Under the pieces are notes generated by a model that was given only the letters and a program-made list of their open reading frames with translations, did not search any database and was not told the DNA's origin. DNA of 43,602 bases, taken from the IMG/VR virus record IMGVR_UViG_3300009177_000063, positions 1 through 43,602 of that record. The stretch is one strand, 5' to 3'. Source of the stretch: a virus. Shown here one piece after another: positions 1-7,562 of this stretch; position 1 is the stretch's first letter; each line of letters begins with the position of its first letter. The translations under genes and the position numbers were made by a program.

Positions 1-1655
1 GCCCAGCTATGCACCTGACGAATCGTCGGGTCGCTGCTGTAAAGCGGCAGCACGGCAGCCGCAGGGCCAACCACAGTGTCGGTCGTCGTGGTTTCCGAGC
101 AATCAGCTTTGTTGATCTGGATGCTGTCCACGATCTCGCCAGCCAGATTGACCAGCTCGTACCGCAGTGAACAGGTCGTCGCGATGATGCGGCCAGCACC
201 GAATCCGTCGGCGTTTCGAAACTCGCTGTGGCTGTCAGCACCGCCGCTCACCGGTAGAATGGTTCGGCCTCCGAGGCCGTTCAAAATGTAGGGGATGGCA
301 TCGACCGTCAGGCGCTCATACTGCCCAAGGTCGCCGCTGAGCACCATTGACGCGCCCCAGGTTGCGAATGGCCATTGCAGACCGACAACGCCGCCTTGAG
401 AAGCGAACGGGCTGCGATTCAGCACGACTATTTTCCACGCCGCGGCAGACAATGCGAGCTTTGCCTGTAGCCAGTTGCCTTGAACCGAGGACGACGTGTT
501 GCCGTCGGGCTCCAAATCATCATCACTCAGGAAGAAGAAATGCACCTTGCCAATTACCACGTCGTAGTAGCGCTCGTTCCCGGGCAGGGTGAAGAAGTCC
601 TGGTAAGGCACCAGAGCCGCATCAGCCCAATCCACGGACCCAGGAGACGGCCAAAAGTAGTTGGTGTCTGAGCCAGAGCCGAAGGCCCCAGCGTATCCTT
701 TCAGGAAGTCGTGATAGAACTGGCCGACATCGAGATCGTAGTCGCCACTGCCGCTGTTATTGCCGCTGGTGATGATGGCTGAAGGCGGAAACCCACGTAA
801 CAAGGCTGCCACTTGCTGGGCATTGGTATCACCGCTGCCATAATTGCCGATATGAGCAATTGTGAGCATGGTGGCCGGCACGTCGTCAGCAATCTCGCTG
901 AACCATCGGTTGCGCTCAATGCCGCTCTCGTGAGTCGGCCGTAGTTTGGTTTCCTCGTTGCACTGCCACATGAGGTCCGCGAGTGCCTGGTCAAAGCCAC
1001 CAGTCCCCGGAGGGTCGCCCATCTTGTAGCGCCTGGCATCCGCAGCGTCTCCGTAATCGCGCTCGTGCCCATGCTGATAATACATCTTCAACGCCTTCTT
1101 GTAGTCCTGGGCGTCGTTTACTGGGTCGTCGTCAGTCCACTCGGCCTTGATGCCTTCCCACTCGATGACCACGACCTCGTTGCTCTGAATCCAGGGCGCG
1201 ATGTAAATGTTGCCGTCGTGAACGCACCACACACCGGCCCGCGCGCGACCGCATAGACTGTCGTTGGTGGCGTCCGCGTAGGCGAAACCGAATGGCAAGC
1301 GTTGGGGCAGTCCGGATGCCGCTGGGCTGACGAAAAGGTTGCGTGCCCAATCCTCGGGGACGGGCCAAAGAGTTTGGCGCAGGAACACAGGATCACACCA
1401 CTGCTTGTTCGCCAGCGTGTAAACCCTCTTGATAATCCCACGCGGCGCCCGCACAACCGTCATCCCGCACTTGTAGTTCGTCTTACAGAACTCGACCACG
1501 TTGACGTTGCGGTCCTGCTCGCACTTGACCCACTTGGCGATCTCCGCGGCGCCCTCTTGAAAAATCTGGTTGTGGGCATCGACAAGATTCTCCGCTTGGC
1601 CTGATGGGAAGCACTGAGCAATGATCTCGGCGCGAAGTTCGGAGTAGGTTTTCAC
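1..1655 (-). CDS. Tail/connector protein with degenerate purple-acid-phosphatase domain (partial)
   Basis: This gene is open for about 551 codons and runs off the left edge. It starts at a GTG that overlaps the previous stop (GTGA). Residues 1-210 look like a phage tail or adaptor domain I cannot name. Residues about 250-520 follow the plan of bacterial purple acid phosphatases: a Rossmann-like start, the strand KVHFFFLSDD (370-379), the helix after GNWLQAKL, WKIVVLNRSPF, GDLGQYER (441-448), YILNGLGG and a C-terminal EIVDSIQINK strand. The usual metal ligands appear replaced: GNYG for GDxG (N271), GNN for GDN (N299), GSVDW for GNHDW, N413 for the His before the Pro, and GDLG for GHxH. I infer a non-catalytic phosphatase fold reused as a virion or carbohydrate-binding module. 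Its position after the head genes suggests a tail role. The fold match is strong by eye; the function is unknown. Confidence 0.7.
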   Translation of the reverse strand, partial: MKTYSELRAEIIAQCFPSGQAENLVDAHNQIFQEGAAEIAKWVKCEQDRNVNVVEFCKTNYKCGMTVVRAPRGIIKRVYTLANKQWCDPVFLRQTLWPVPEDWARNLFVSPAASGLPQRLPFGFAYADATNDSLCGRARAGVWCVHDGNIYIAPWIQSNEVVVIEWEGIKAEWTDDDPVNDAQDYKKALKMYYQHGHERDYGDAADARRYKMGDPPGTGGFDQALADLMWQCNEETKLRPTHESGIERNRWFSEIADDVPATMLTIAHIGNYGSGDTNAQQVAALLRGFPPSAIITSGNNSGSGDYDLDVGQFYHDFLKGYAGAFGSGSDTNYFWPSPGSVDWADAALVPYQDFFTLPGNERYYDVVIGKVHFFFLSDDDLEPDGNTSSSVQGNWLQAKLALSAAAWKIVVLNRSPFASQGGVVGLQWPFATWGASMVLSGDLGQYERLTVDAIPYILNGLGGRTILPVSGGADSHSEFRNADGFGAGRIIATTCSLRYELVNLAGEIVDSIQINKADCSETTTTDTVVGPAAAVLPLYSSDPTIRQVHSW

Positions 1656-1855
1656 TTCGGAAATGCAGCGATGCGCTCGCCGAGGATGTCTGAGTAAGTG
1701 CCCATTGCCTCAAGTTGCCGCTCAAGCCGATCCCGCTCAGAAGCGTCGAGCGAGTGGTAAACCGCTCCGCCGGTAAAACTCCGAAGCTTCTGGCATCTGT
1801 CGTCCAGTTGCTCCTTCTCGGCTATAACTCGTTCCTGGTATGCAAACATAATCAT
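1652..1855 (-). CDS. Small coiled-coil protein between head and tail genes
   Basis: A 67-residue, charged, probably helical protein with Glu/Arg/Gln heptad-like spacing (residues 8-50). It is coupled at both ends by 4-nt overlaps: its ATG overlaps the stop of the 168-aa gene, and its TGA overlaps the GTG of the phosphatase-fold tail gene. This implies one transcript and translational coupling. No family is recognised. A small connector or chaperone for the following tail protein is a guess from position. Confidence 0.65.
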   Translation of the reverse strand: MIMFAYQERVIAEKEQLDDRCQKLRSFTGGAVYHSLDASERDRLERQLEAMGTYSDILGERIAAFPK

Positions 1856-2358
1856 TCTCCTGCCGGTGGAACCGCCAACCCATCCTTCGTGAAACTTGCC
1901 AGCTTCGACTTACGCTTGCCGACCGTCGGTTTGAACTCGGCTTTCTCACCAGTGGCAGGCGGCGGGTCGTTCACCCGAACCTGTTGCGAGACTGGCGCGG
2001 GCGTATCAGGACCACTAACCCCCACCACAGCAGCGACTCTTTCGCTTCCCAGCGCCTGGACTGGCGACAGTGACTTTAACGCTCCCTTGCCCATCTCCTC
2101 TCTCCAAAGCGGCTTTGATGCTCCCGACGGATTCTCTTTTTTTTTGTCAATCCATTCGGTCTTGAACTCTTCGGCGCTGACTTCAGTCACACCTGAGCGG
2201 CCCTCTCTAATGCACGCCTCTAGTTCAGCTTGAACTTGCGGATTATCGTGCGCAAACCAGCCGACCAGATTGTCCAGCGTCGGAAACTTGATTCTTCCAA
2301 CCGTCGGGCAAAGGACATCATTCGAGGGACCCAGCTTTTTGAAATAGCGCATTGCCAT
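1852..2358 (-). CDS. Hypothetical structural-region protein, 168 aa
   Basis: The first ATG is preceded by AAAGG at a 6-nt spacing, so I prefer it to a TTG two codons upstream. The N-terminal 60 residues look folded (WFAHDNPQVQAEL). The C-terminal half is Pro/Ser/Lys-rich and probably disordered. It lies after the terminator that closes the HNH gene and heads the short tail operon. The family is unknown. A head-completion protein is possible from position only. Confidence 0.6.
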   Translation of the reverse strand: MAMRYFKKLGPSNDVLCPTVGRIKFPTLDNLVGWFAHDNPQVQAELEACIREGRSGVTEVSAEEFKTEWIDKKKENPSGASKPLWREEMGKGALKSLSPVQALGSERVAAVVGVSGPDTPAPVSQQVRVNDPPPATGEKAEFKPTVGKRKSKLASFTKDGLAVPPAGE

Positions 2359-2396
2359 GGGCAACCTTTAGACCTTCCTCTATCCACCGTCAAATG

Positions 2397-2430
2397 AAAA
2401 ACCGGCGCCCCTTTATGCGAGAGGCGCCGG
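2397..2430 (-). terminator. Rho-independent terminator after the HNH gene
   Basis: Perfect 8-bp GC stem (CCGGCGCC/GGCGCCGG, 2402-2409 and 2423-2430) with a 13-nt loop. On the minus strand it is followed by a run of T residues (A run 2397-2401 on the plus strand). It sits between the HNH stop and the next tail gene. Confidence 0.75.
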
Positions 2431-2466
2431 AACCGACCTCAGTTCACCCCAACCATTCAGTTTTGG

Positions 2467-3279
2467 TTACGCGATCTGGGGAGGGTTGGCAAGGGGGATT
2501 GTGGCGCCTTTTGACAGATTATCAAATTCCCAAAGGGGCTGGATATTAGAGAAATGAAAGCAAATTTTCTGCTGCTCTGGGTCCGTCAGATCAAAAGAAC
2601 TACATGGTCGCTTATGATCCAGATGGATTTTCCCGCTCATTATTCCCTCCATGCTCATGCCCTCGGTAAATTGCGATTCAAGGTGGGCGATGAGTTCTGG
2701 AATGGTACAGCCAATCAGTTCCATGGTTTTCTTTGCTTTCTTGGCCCGACCTCGGAGCGCGTGCCAGAGACGCGAACGAAGTCGGTTGCCGATATTGTAC
2801 TGCGGATCGGTTTGCCTTTTGTGGCGTTGCCAGAGCTTGATGTATTCACGGTCGCGATCAGCGGTGATGTGCTTCCGTGCTTTTATCCGATCGTACTGCT
2901 TCTGTTTGTTGCGCATGAAATAGTCCATGCCTCGCTTTTTGCACTCGGCGTTGTAGAAAAGGTCTCCGTAGTACTTGTCGTTGCGCTGCTTTATTCTCCT
3001 CTCCCTAATTTTCGGCTGCATGTTTTCAGCCCTCATCTTGGCGAGCACGTCTGGGTCGCTCATCCTGCGGTGGATGTACTGAATGTTCCAAAATTTCTCC
3101 CGATTGAGCAGGAGTATCCAGACGTATAACCGGGAGTTTTTATTACATAGAATTGCGGGCCAAAGCGGCGACACGTCTATAAAATCCACGGCGTCTGCGC
3201 GTTTGTTTTTCCTCCATGCTCGAACGATGGGCGACCAATCAACGGGTTCCGAATTTGGCTTTCTTAATGGGTGCGACAT
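2467..3279 (-). CDS. HNH homing-type endonuclease
   Basis: A 270-aa protein with a long basic helical N-terminal region and a C-terminal HNH-like module: LDHKRP (the catalytic histidine region), then FHFSNIQPLWEFDNLSKG. The latter is the Asn/His part typical of free-standing phage HNH enzymes. I chose the ATG beginning MSHPLRK; a TTG 18 codons upstream has no better support. It lies between the probable capsid gene and the tail genes, with terminators on both sides. This is what is expected of a selfish homing gene placed in an intergenic gap of the structural operon. Confidence 0.8.
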   Translation of the reverse strand: MSHPLRKPNSEPVDWSPIVRAWRKNKRADAVDFIDVSPLWPAILCNKNSRLYVWILLLNREKFWNIQYIHRRMSDPDVLAKMRAENMQPKIRERRIKQRNDKYYGDLFYNAECKKRGMDYFMRNKQKQYDRIKARKHITADRDREYIKLWQRHKRQTDPQYNIGNRLRSRLWHALRGRAKKAKKTMELIGCTIPELIAHLESQFTEGMSMEGIMSGKIHLDHKRPCSSFDLTDPEQQKICFHFSNIQPLWEFDNLSKGATIPLANPPQIA

Positions 3280-3425
3280 AAGTTTTTGAAGCGCCCCGTG
3301 ATGCGTGTCGCACCTTGCAGCAGGGAGCCGCAAGCACGTAACACGGAGCGAAGTTGTTCGGTGACGAATTCATTCGGGTGCGAACCGAGGGAAAAATAAT
3401 GGCCGCCATCTCGAACAAACGCAAC

Positions 3426-3453
3426 AAAAAACCCTCGCCAATTACGGCGAGGG
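3426..3453 (-). terminator. Rho-independent terminator after the capsid gene
   Basis: Stem CCCTCGCC (3432-3439)/GGCGAGGG (3446-3453) with a 6-nt loop. On the minus strand six T residues follow (plus-strand A run 3426-3431). It lies 22 bases past the stop of the 650-aa gene, so it should end the head transcript. Confidence 0.85.
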
Positions 3454-3474
3454 TGTGAATAGTTTGGTTTGAAC

Positions 3475-5427
3475 TTAGACCAAAGAACTCAGCGCAGTGA
3501 ATGCAACCGAGAGTCCGATTAGTAGCCAGCCTAATCCGGCGTAAAGGTTACTATAAGATGGGTTCAAACTGCGCCCTGAAGTTGAAGGCACCACGTCTGC
3601 GATCCCCAGAATCGCCAGCGAATTTGCGGGGCATTCCACAATGGCCGTTTTTGTGACGCTAGTAAGCGTGATCTCCTGCGTCACATTCTCCATCGTGCAA
3701 GCAAATGTCGGGTCGAGCCTTGCGAGGTTTTCGAGTTCGCCGAGCGTGCGATTCTTCCGGTTGCTGTCGATCATGCCGGGATAGATCGTGCCGCCTTTAG
3801 GTCCAGGCTGGCCGATGTCGAGCACCAGCATCATACGACCTTGCGAACTGATATTCTCCGTCGAGAACGCGTTGAACCAGTCGTCGAAGTATTCGTGCGT
3901 GATGATGTTGATCGTCACACCCTGCGGGAACTTCGGCTGGAAGCTGGTCCAGTGGAAGCCGAGTTCGTTCTTGCCGGTCTCGATGTTGAGCCGAACGATG
4001 TCGCCGTATTCGAGCTTCATGTAGTTCACAAAAGCGGTTTCGAACAGCGCGGCCATGCGCGAGTCCGTGTAAACGTCGATGGAGTCCGAGTTGCGGCCCT
4101 GGCTCTTGCGAGCACGCATGATGTTGTAAATCTCGTCGAAGAACTCGTAGAGATTGAGCGCGTTGTTTTGCAGGTCGCGAACACGGTCGCAGGCTCGTAA
4201 CTGCTCGATGACGCCGATTTGATACGCCTCGTAGGCGACCAGCTTGCCGCCGGTGCCGGGGTCGATCTGCGAGCCGGTAACGGTCAGGATCTGGCGCAGG
4301 GATTGCCAGAGCGCCATCGTCTGGTTCGAGGACACAGCCTTACCCCAGAAGAACGCATTGACCTGCTCATTCTGGAACTGCATTTCATCCTGGCGATTGC
4401 GTTCGGCCATCGGGAGGTCCCCGAGTTGACGCCAGGCTTCGTTGGACTCCATCAGGCGGGCGAACACTTTCTTATATTCCGAATCCACGCAGCGGGAGCG
4501 GCGGACGGTTTCGATCCAGAACGGAATGCGTTTGCGAGGGTCGAGCGTTGGCCGGTTATGGCACCAGCTTTCGAAGTCGTTCGCAAATGCGCCGGTCTTG
4601 ATCAGCACGCCCGAAGTAGGCGCGGTGTCGAAGGGAGTCGCGCTGCCAGAGTTTTGGCTGGTGATCAGCACGTCAACGTAGGACGAGTCAGCGGCGGCCG
4701 CCGATGCCAATACTTTCCACTGGCCTTGAGTGCCGACACCACTGCCGGCGCGGCCAAAGATTTGCACGCGATCGCGGTCAACGAACCAGTTGGCATCGAG
4801 GTCAACTCCGTAGCGGCTGACAACTCGGACGACGCGGTCGCCAGCGGCGCCCAATGCCTTCTGTGCGGTCGTTAGCGGCCCGGTAACCAAGGCGGTGTAC
4901 GCGGAATTCGCCTGACCTTGAGTGATGGCCCAGAAATCGACGTTGATGACGCTGTCCTGCCGAGCGAGCACGAATGGCTGCAACAGCGAAGGCCCGCGGT
5001 CGAGCTTGGTCGTGTTGATGAGCGACTTCATGTTGCGCGCACTGGACATGATCCAGTCATACACGCCATTGGTCTTCACGCCGCACGCCTGCATTTCAAA
5101 CGCGGTTCTCCACCAGGCATCCATATCGGCGTATAAGCCACCGGGACGGAATAGGGTGTCGAGGTCAGCGGGCGTCAGGTGGGCGACCGTAGCGCGAGTC
5201 ACGGTGCCGCAGGTATCGTAGTTGTTTCCAACCACGACTTGGCACGGGGTACTCTTGAAGCGCGTGGCGAGTGCGGTAACAGCCATCGTGACGCCTTTGA
5301 CGGGCGTCAGCAGCTTGGCGAGGAATAAGCCGGCAACTCCCCAAGCGGGATTGTCGAGCGTGAAAGCGGCTGCGGCGAGAACCAGCAGCGCGCTGAGGAT
5401 AAGTAGCGGTCGTAATGTTCGTTTCAT
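3475..5427 (-). CDS. Probable major capsid protein with hydrophobic termini
   Basis: A 650-aa protein. The call rests on gene order (portal, small connectors, scaffold-like protein, then this gene, then a strong terminator) and on its size and mixed alpha/beta composition. I see no diagnostic motif. Unusually, residues 1-45 look like a signal anchor (KRTLRPLLILSALLVLAA, then a second hydrophobic stretch), and the last 25 residues form another hydrophobic segment (GLGWLLIGLSVAFTALSSLV). An internal ATG at codon 48 (position 5286) has AAAGG upstream at a good spacing and would remove the N-terminal segment. The annotated ATG has no clear ribosome site and abuts an inverted repeat. A membrane-associated or cleaved virion protein is the alternative reading. 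Confidence 0.55.
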   Translation of the reverse strand: MKRTLRPLLILSALLVLAAAAFTLDNPAWGVAGLFLAKLLTPVKGVTMAVTALATRFKSTPCQVVVGNNYDTCGTVTRATVAHLTPADLDTLFRPGGLYADMDAWWRTAFEMQACGVKTNGVYDWIMSSARNMKSLINTTKLDRGPSLLQPFVLARQDSVINVDFWAITQGQANSAYTALVTGPLTTAQKALGAAGDRVVRVVSRYGVDLDANWFVDRDRVQIFGRAGSGVGTQGQWKVLASAAAADSSYVDVLITSQNSGSATPFDTAPTSGVLIKTGAFANDFESWCHNRPTLDPRKRIPFWIETVRRSRCVDSEYKKVFARLMESNEAWRQLGDLPMAERNRQDEMQFQNEQVNAFFWGKAVSSNQTMALWQSLRQILTVTGSQIDPGTGGKLVAYEAYQIGVIEQLRACDRVRDLQNNALNLYEFFDEIYNIMRARKSQGRNSDSIDVYTDSRMAALFETAFVNYMKLEYGDIVRLNIETGKNELGFHWTSFQPKFPQGVTINIITHEYFDDWFNAFSTENISSQGRMMLVLDIGQPGPKGGTIYPGMIDSNRKNRTLGELENLARLDPTFACTMENVTQEITLTSVTKTAIVECPANSLAILGIADVVPSTSGRSLNPSYSNLYAGLGWLLIGLSVAFTALSSLV

Positions 5428-5474
5428 CTTGTTGCGTTTTGCCGGCGCGACATGCGCTCGACTTACGCAACAAG
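5428..5474. repeat. 10-bp perfect inverted repeat before the capsid start
   Basis: CTTGTTGCGT (5428-5437) and ACGCAACAAG (5465-5474) are perfectly complementary across 27 bases and fill the gap between the scaffold-like stop and the capsid ATG. On the minus-strand transcript the 3' arm ends exactly at the ATG, so a hairpin would cover the ribosome site. There is no T run, so it is not a classic terminator. Confidence 0.6.
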
Positions 5475-5476
5475 AA

Positions 5477-6967
5477 TCACTTAAACATCACGTCAATGAT
5501 CTGCTGCTGCGTGGTTTTCGCCGGGGTAGGACCATTATTTGCCGTAGTCACGATGTCGGACGCTGAGGCAACTGAGGGCGAACGCGGTTTTCCCGCTGGC
5601 GTTGGGGCAATTGGCGCGGCTGGACGCGCAACTTGCGTGCCCGGTCGGACGCCATTTGTGGGTGGGGCCTCGGGTTTATACTTCCTTTTAGCCAGCGCAT
5701 CGGTTTGTTGGATGAGATTTCGTGCCTTTTTCCCGTAATCGTCGGTAATAAGGTCCACCACATTGTCGATTGTCAGCGTCCAGTGGCGGGCATCGTATTC
5801 CTGAAGCTTGCGTTGCTGCTCCTGGCCGGTCGAGGTATCGCGGATCTGTTTGAAGTCTTTGGCCTTCTGCTCAAGGCTCACCCATTGCCGCCCATTGACG
5901 TTCTGCACTTCTGCCGGGGCCTGCCGCAACTGATTCTCAGCCTCCCACCGATAGCCGTCGATGATTGCGTGGATCTGATTCTTGTCCGGTTGAAGCTTGA
6001 ACGGGTAATTGCCATTGGCATCGCGCACTGTGGATTTTTCCAACTCGCGAAGGATAGGGTCAATCTCGGCCGCAGTCGCGTCGAGGACGGTTGCGGCGAT
6101 AGCGTCGGCCTCGTGAACCTTCTCGACTGCTTCGGTGCTCAGGTTGGGATTCTTGCCGTCTGCCGCGGTGACCAGCGCTACCAGTTCGGGCGCGGCCACA
6201 GCCACAAGCTTGAGAATTCCCCTGGCAACGTTCATTTCGATGCTCGGGCGCGCCGATTCTAAGGCTTTTTCGGCATCCATCATGTCAATGCGGGGCTTCA
6301 CCTTCTCGGCAAACCGCTGCTCGACGCGCTGCTCGACCTTCATGTCAATCAGCCCGTTTTCGATGGTCTCCTTGTCCACCGGGATCGGATTCGAAGCAAA
6401 CCAGTCCGCGTGCTCGTCAGCTGATGGGTCCCATGTCTTGTCGGGATTTTCCTTCTCCCATTTGTCCTGGTAATCGTAAACAGACTTCACGTAATCGAGG
6501 AAAGCTTTAGCCTTGCCGCTGAACTTCGCGGGGTCCTGCTTCTCCAAAAATTGCAGCACTGCGTATTCCTGGGCATCGGAAGCGCTCATTTCGAACGTCA
6601 CCATGGTTGGCTCTGGCGTGGCAGGGGCGGCGGCAGGTTCCGGTCTCCGCATGGCCTCCGCAGTCTCGCGCGCCGTGCGCGTAATCAGGTCCTGGGCGTC
6701 GAACGGGCGTGCCTGCGGCTCAGGCTCTGGTTCTGGCTCAGGTTCGGCTTGCGGCTGCGGCTCAGGGGCGGCAGCGGGCTCTACGGGCGCAATGGCGGCG
6801 GGTTCCGGCTGCGGCTCAGGCTCTGGCGCGGGGTCGCCGAATAACGAATCAACGGCCACTTTGGCCGCTGCCTTTAGTTCCTCGGCATTAGGCACGTCTT
6901 TTGGGTCGGGTTCGGCAGGGGGAGCAGGCTTCACAATCGGCGCTGCTTTAACGAAGTTTATCGGCAT
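5477..6967 (-). CDS. Scaffold-like or internal head protein
   Basis: About 496 aa, acidic and Ala/Pro/Glu-rich. Residues 20-110 contain a low-complexity Pro-Glu tract (repeated PEPEPQ). The middle part is helical with many charged residues, and the C-terminus is Pro/Thr-rich and ends QQQIIDVMFK. Low-complexity acidic N-terminus, helical core and a position just before the probable capsid gene suggest a scaffold or assembly protein. I see no protease motif. A TTG at 6988 overlapping the previous stop is a possible longer start; the ATG at MPINFVK is used here. Confidence 0.6.
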   Translation of the reverse strand: MPINFVKAAPIVKPAPPAEPDPKDVPNAEELKAAAKVAVDSLFGDPAPEPEPQPEPAAIAPVEPAAAPEPQPQAEPEPEPEPEPQARPFDAQDLITRTARETAEAMRRPEPAAAPATPEPTMVTFEMSASDAQEYAVLQFLEKQDPAKFSGKAKAFLDYVKSVYDYQDKWEKENPDKTWDPSADEHADWFASNPIPVDKETIENGLIDMKVEQRVEQRFAEKVKPRIDMMDAEKALESARPSIEMNVARGILKLVAVAAPELVALVTAADGKNPNLSTEAVEKVHEADAIAATVLDATAAEIDPILRELEKSTVRDANGNYPFKLQPDKNQIHAIIDGYRWEAENQLRQAPAEVQNVNGRQWVSLEQKAKDFKQIRDTSTGQEQQRKLQEYDARHWTLTIDNVVDLITDDYGKKARNLIQQTDALAKRKYKPEAPPTNGVRPGTQVARPAAPIAPTPAGKPRSPSVASASDIVTTANNGPTPAKTTQQQIIDVMFK

Positions 6968-6984
6968 AAAAGTTCGGCGTTCAA

Positions 6985-7314
6985 TCAATCGGTCTTGGCT
7001 ACTTCTAGCACTGGCATGGGCTGCAAGTCAACCCCTTGGAAAGAAAACGGGCCTTCGTCTGGCTGACGGTTGCCCTGTGTCGTCTGGATGAACTTGATCA
7101 TGAACTGAATCTGGCGGGCAAGTTCGCCAGCGGCTTCGGCGTCCTCTTTGTCCCCCTGCTCGTTCTTCACCAGAAGGTTTCCAGCGTCGGCGGTGAGTTG
7201 CGCTGACTGCTCGGAAAGGTATCGGAGGAAGAGGGCACAGGCTGGCAATCGTAGCCAATCCTGAAGCTGTTTAGCGCGGTCGTCCGGGTAGGCTGTGGTC
7301 TCGACTTGGATCAT
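6985..7314 (-). CDS. Small head-operon protein, 109 aa
   Basis: Mostly helical, with an acidic mid-section (EQGDKEDAEAAGEL) and a C-terminus rich in Pro/Val. Its ATG overlaps the stop of the preceding 83-aa gene. The family is not recognised. Its place between portal and scaffold suggests a virion accessory or packaging role. Confidence 0.7.
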   Translation of the reverse strand: MIQVETTAYPDDRAKQLQDWLRLPACALFLRYLSEQSAQLTADAGNLLVKNEQGDKEDAEAAGELARQIQFMIKFIQTTQGNRQPDEGPFSFQGVDLQPMPVLEVAKTD

Positions 7315-7562
7315 GCGCTTGTTTTAGCAACTAAGTCAGCCAGCTTTTTCTCAGCCTCGACGGGGTCCATTCTAGCCCACGGTCGGTCTTCAATTACGGC
7401 AAGGGCCTCGCAGGGGCTAAGCCCGTGGCGTTCCTCTAATCGGCGCAGTGTTTGGCTGTGGTTAAGCTGGGCTTGACGCTCATGTCCTGCTATCAGCGAC
7501 CACGGAATAGAACGCAGGACTTGCTTGTCGTGACCTTTCTGGATTGGAAAGTCGCCGATCAT
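7311..7562 (-). CDS. Small head-operon protein, 83 aa
   Basis: Joined by 4-nt overlaps to the portal gene upstream and the 109-aa gene downstream. The sequence is helical with a motif RLEERHGLSPCEALAVIEDR. No family is recognised. Tight coupling to the portal suggests a stoichiometric partner, but that is inference. Confidence 0.7.
   Translation of the reverse strand: MIGDFPIQKGHDKQVLRSIPWSLIAGHERQAQLNHSQTLRRLEERHGLSPCEALAVIEDRPWARMDPVEAEKKLADLVAKTSA

Noticed and set aside
3239-3427. 62-codon minus-strand frame between the capsid and HNH genes
   Set aside because: No ribosome site, poor composition, and it overlaps the HNH upstream region and the edge of the terminator.
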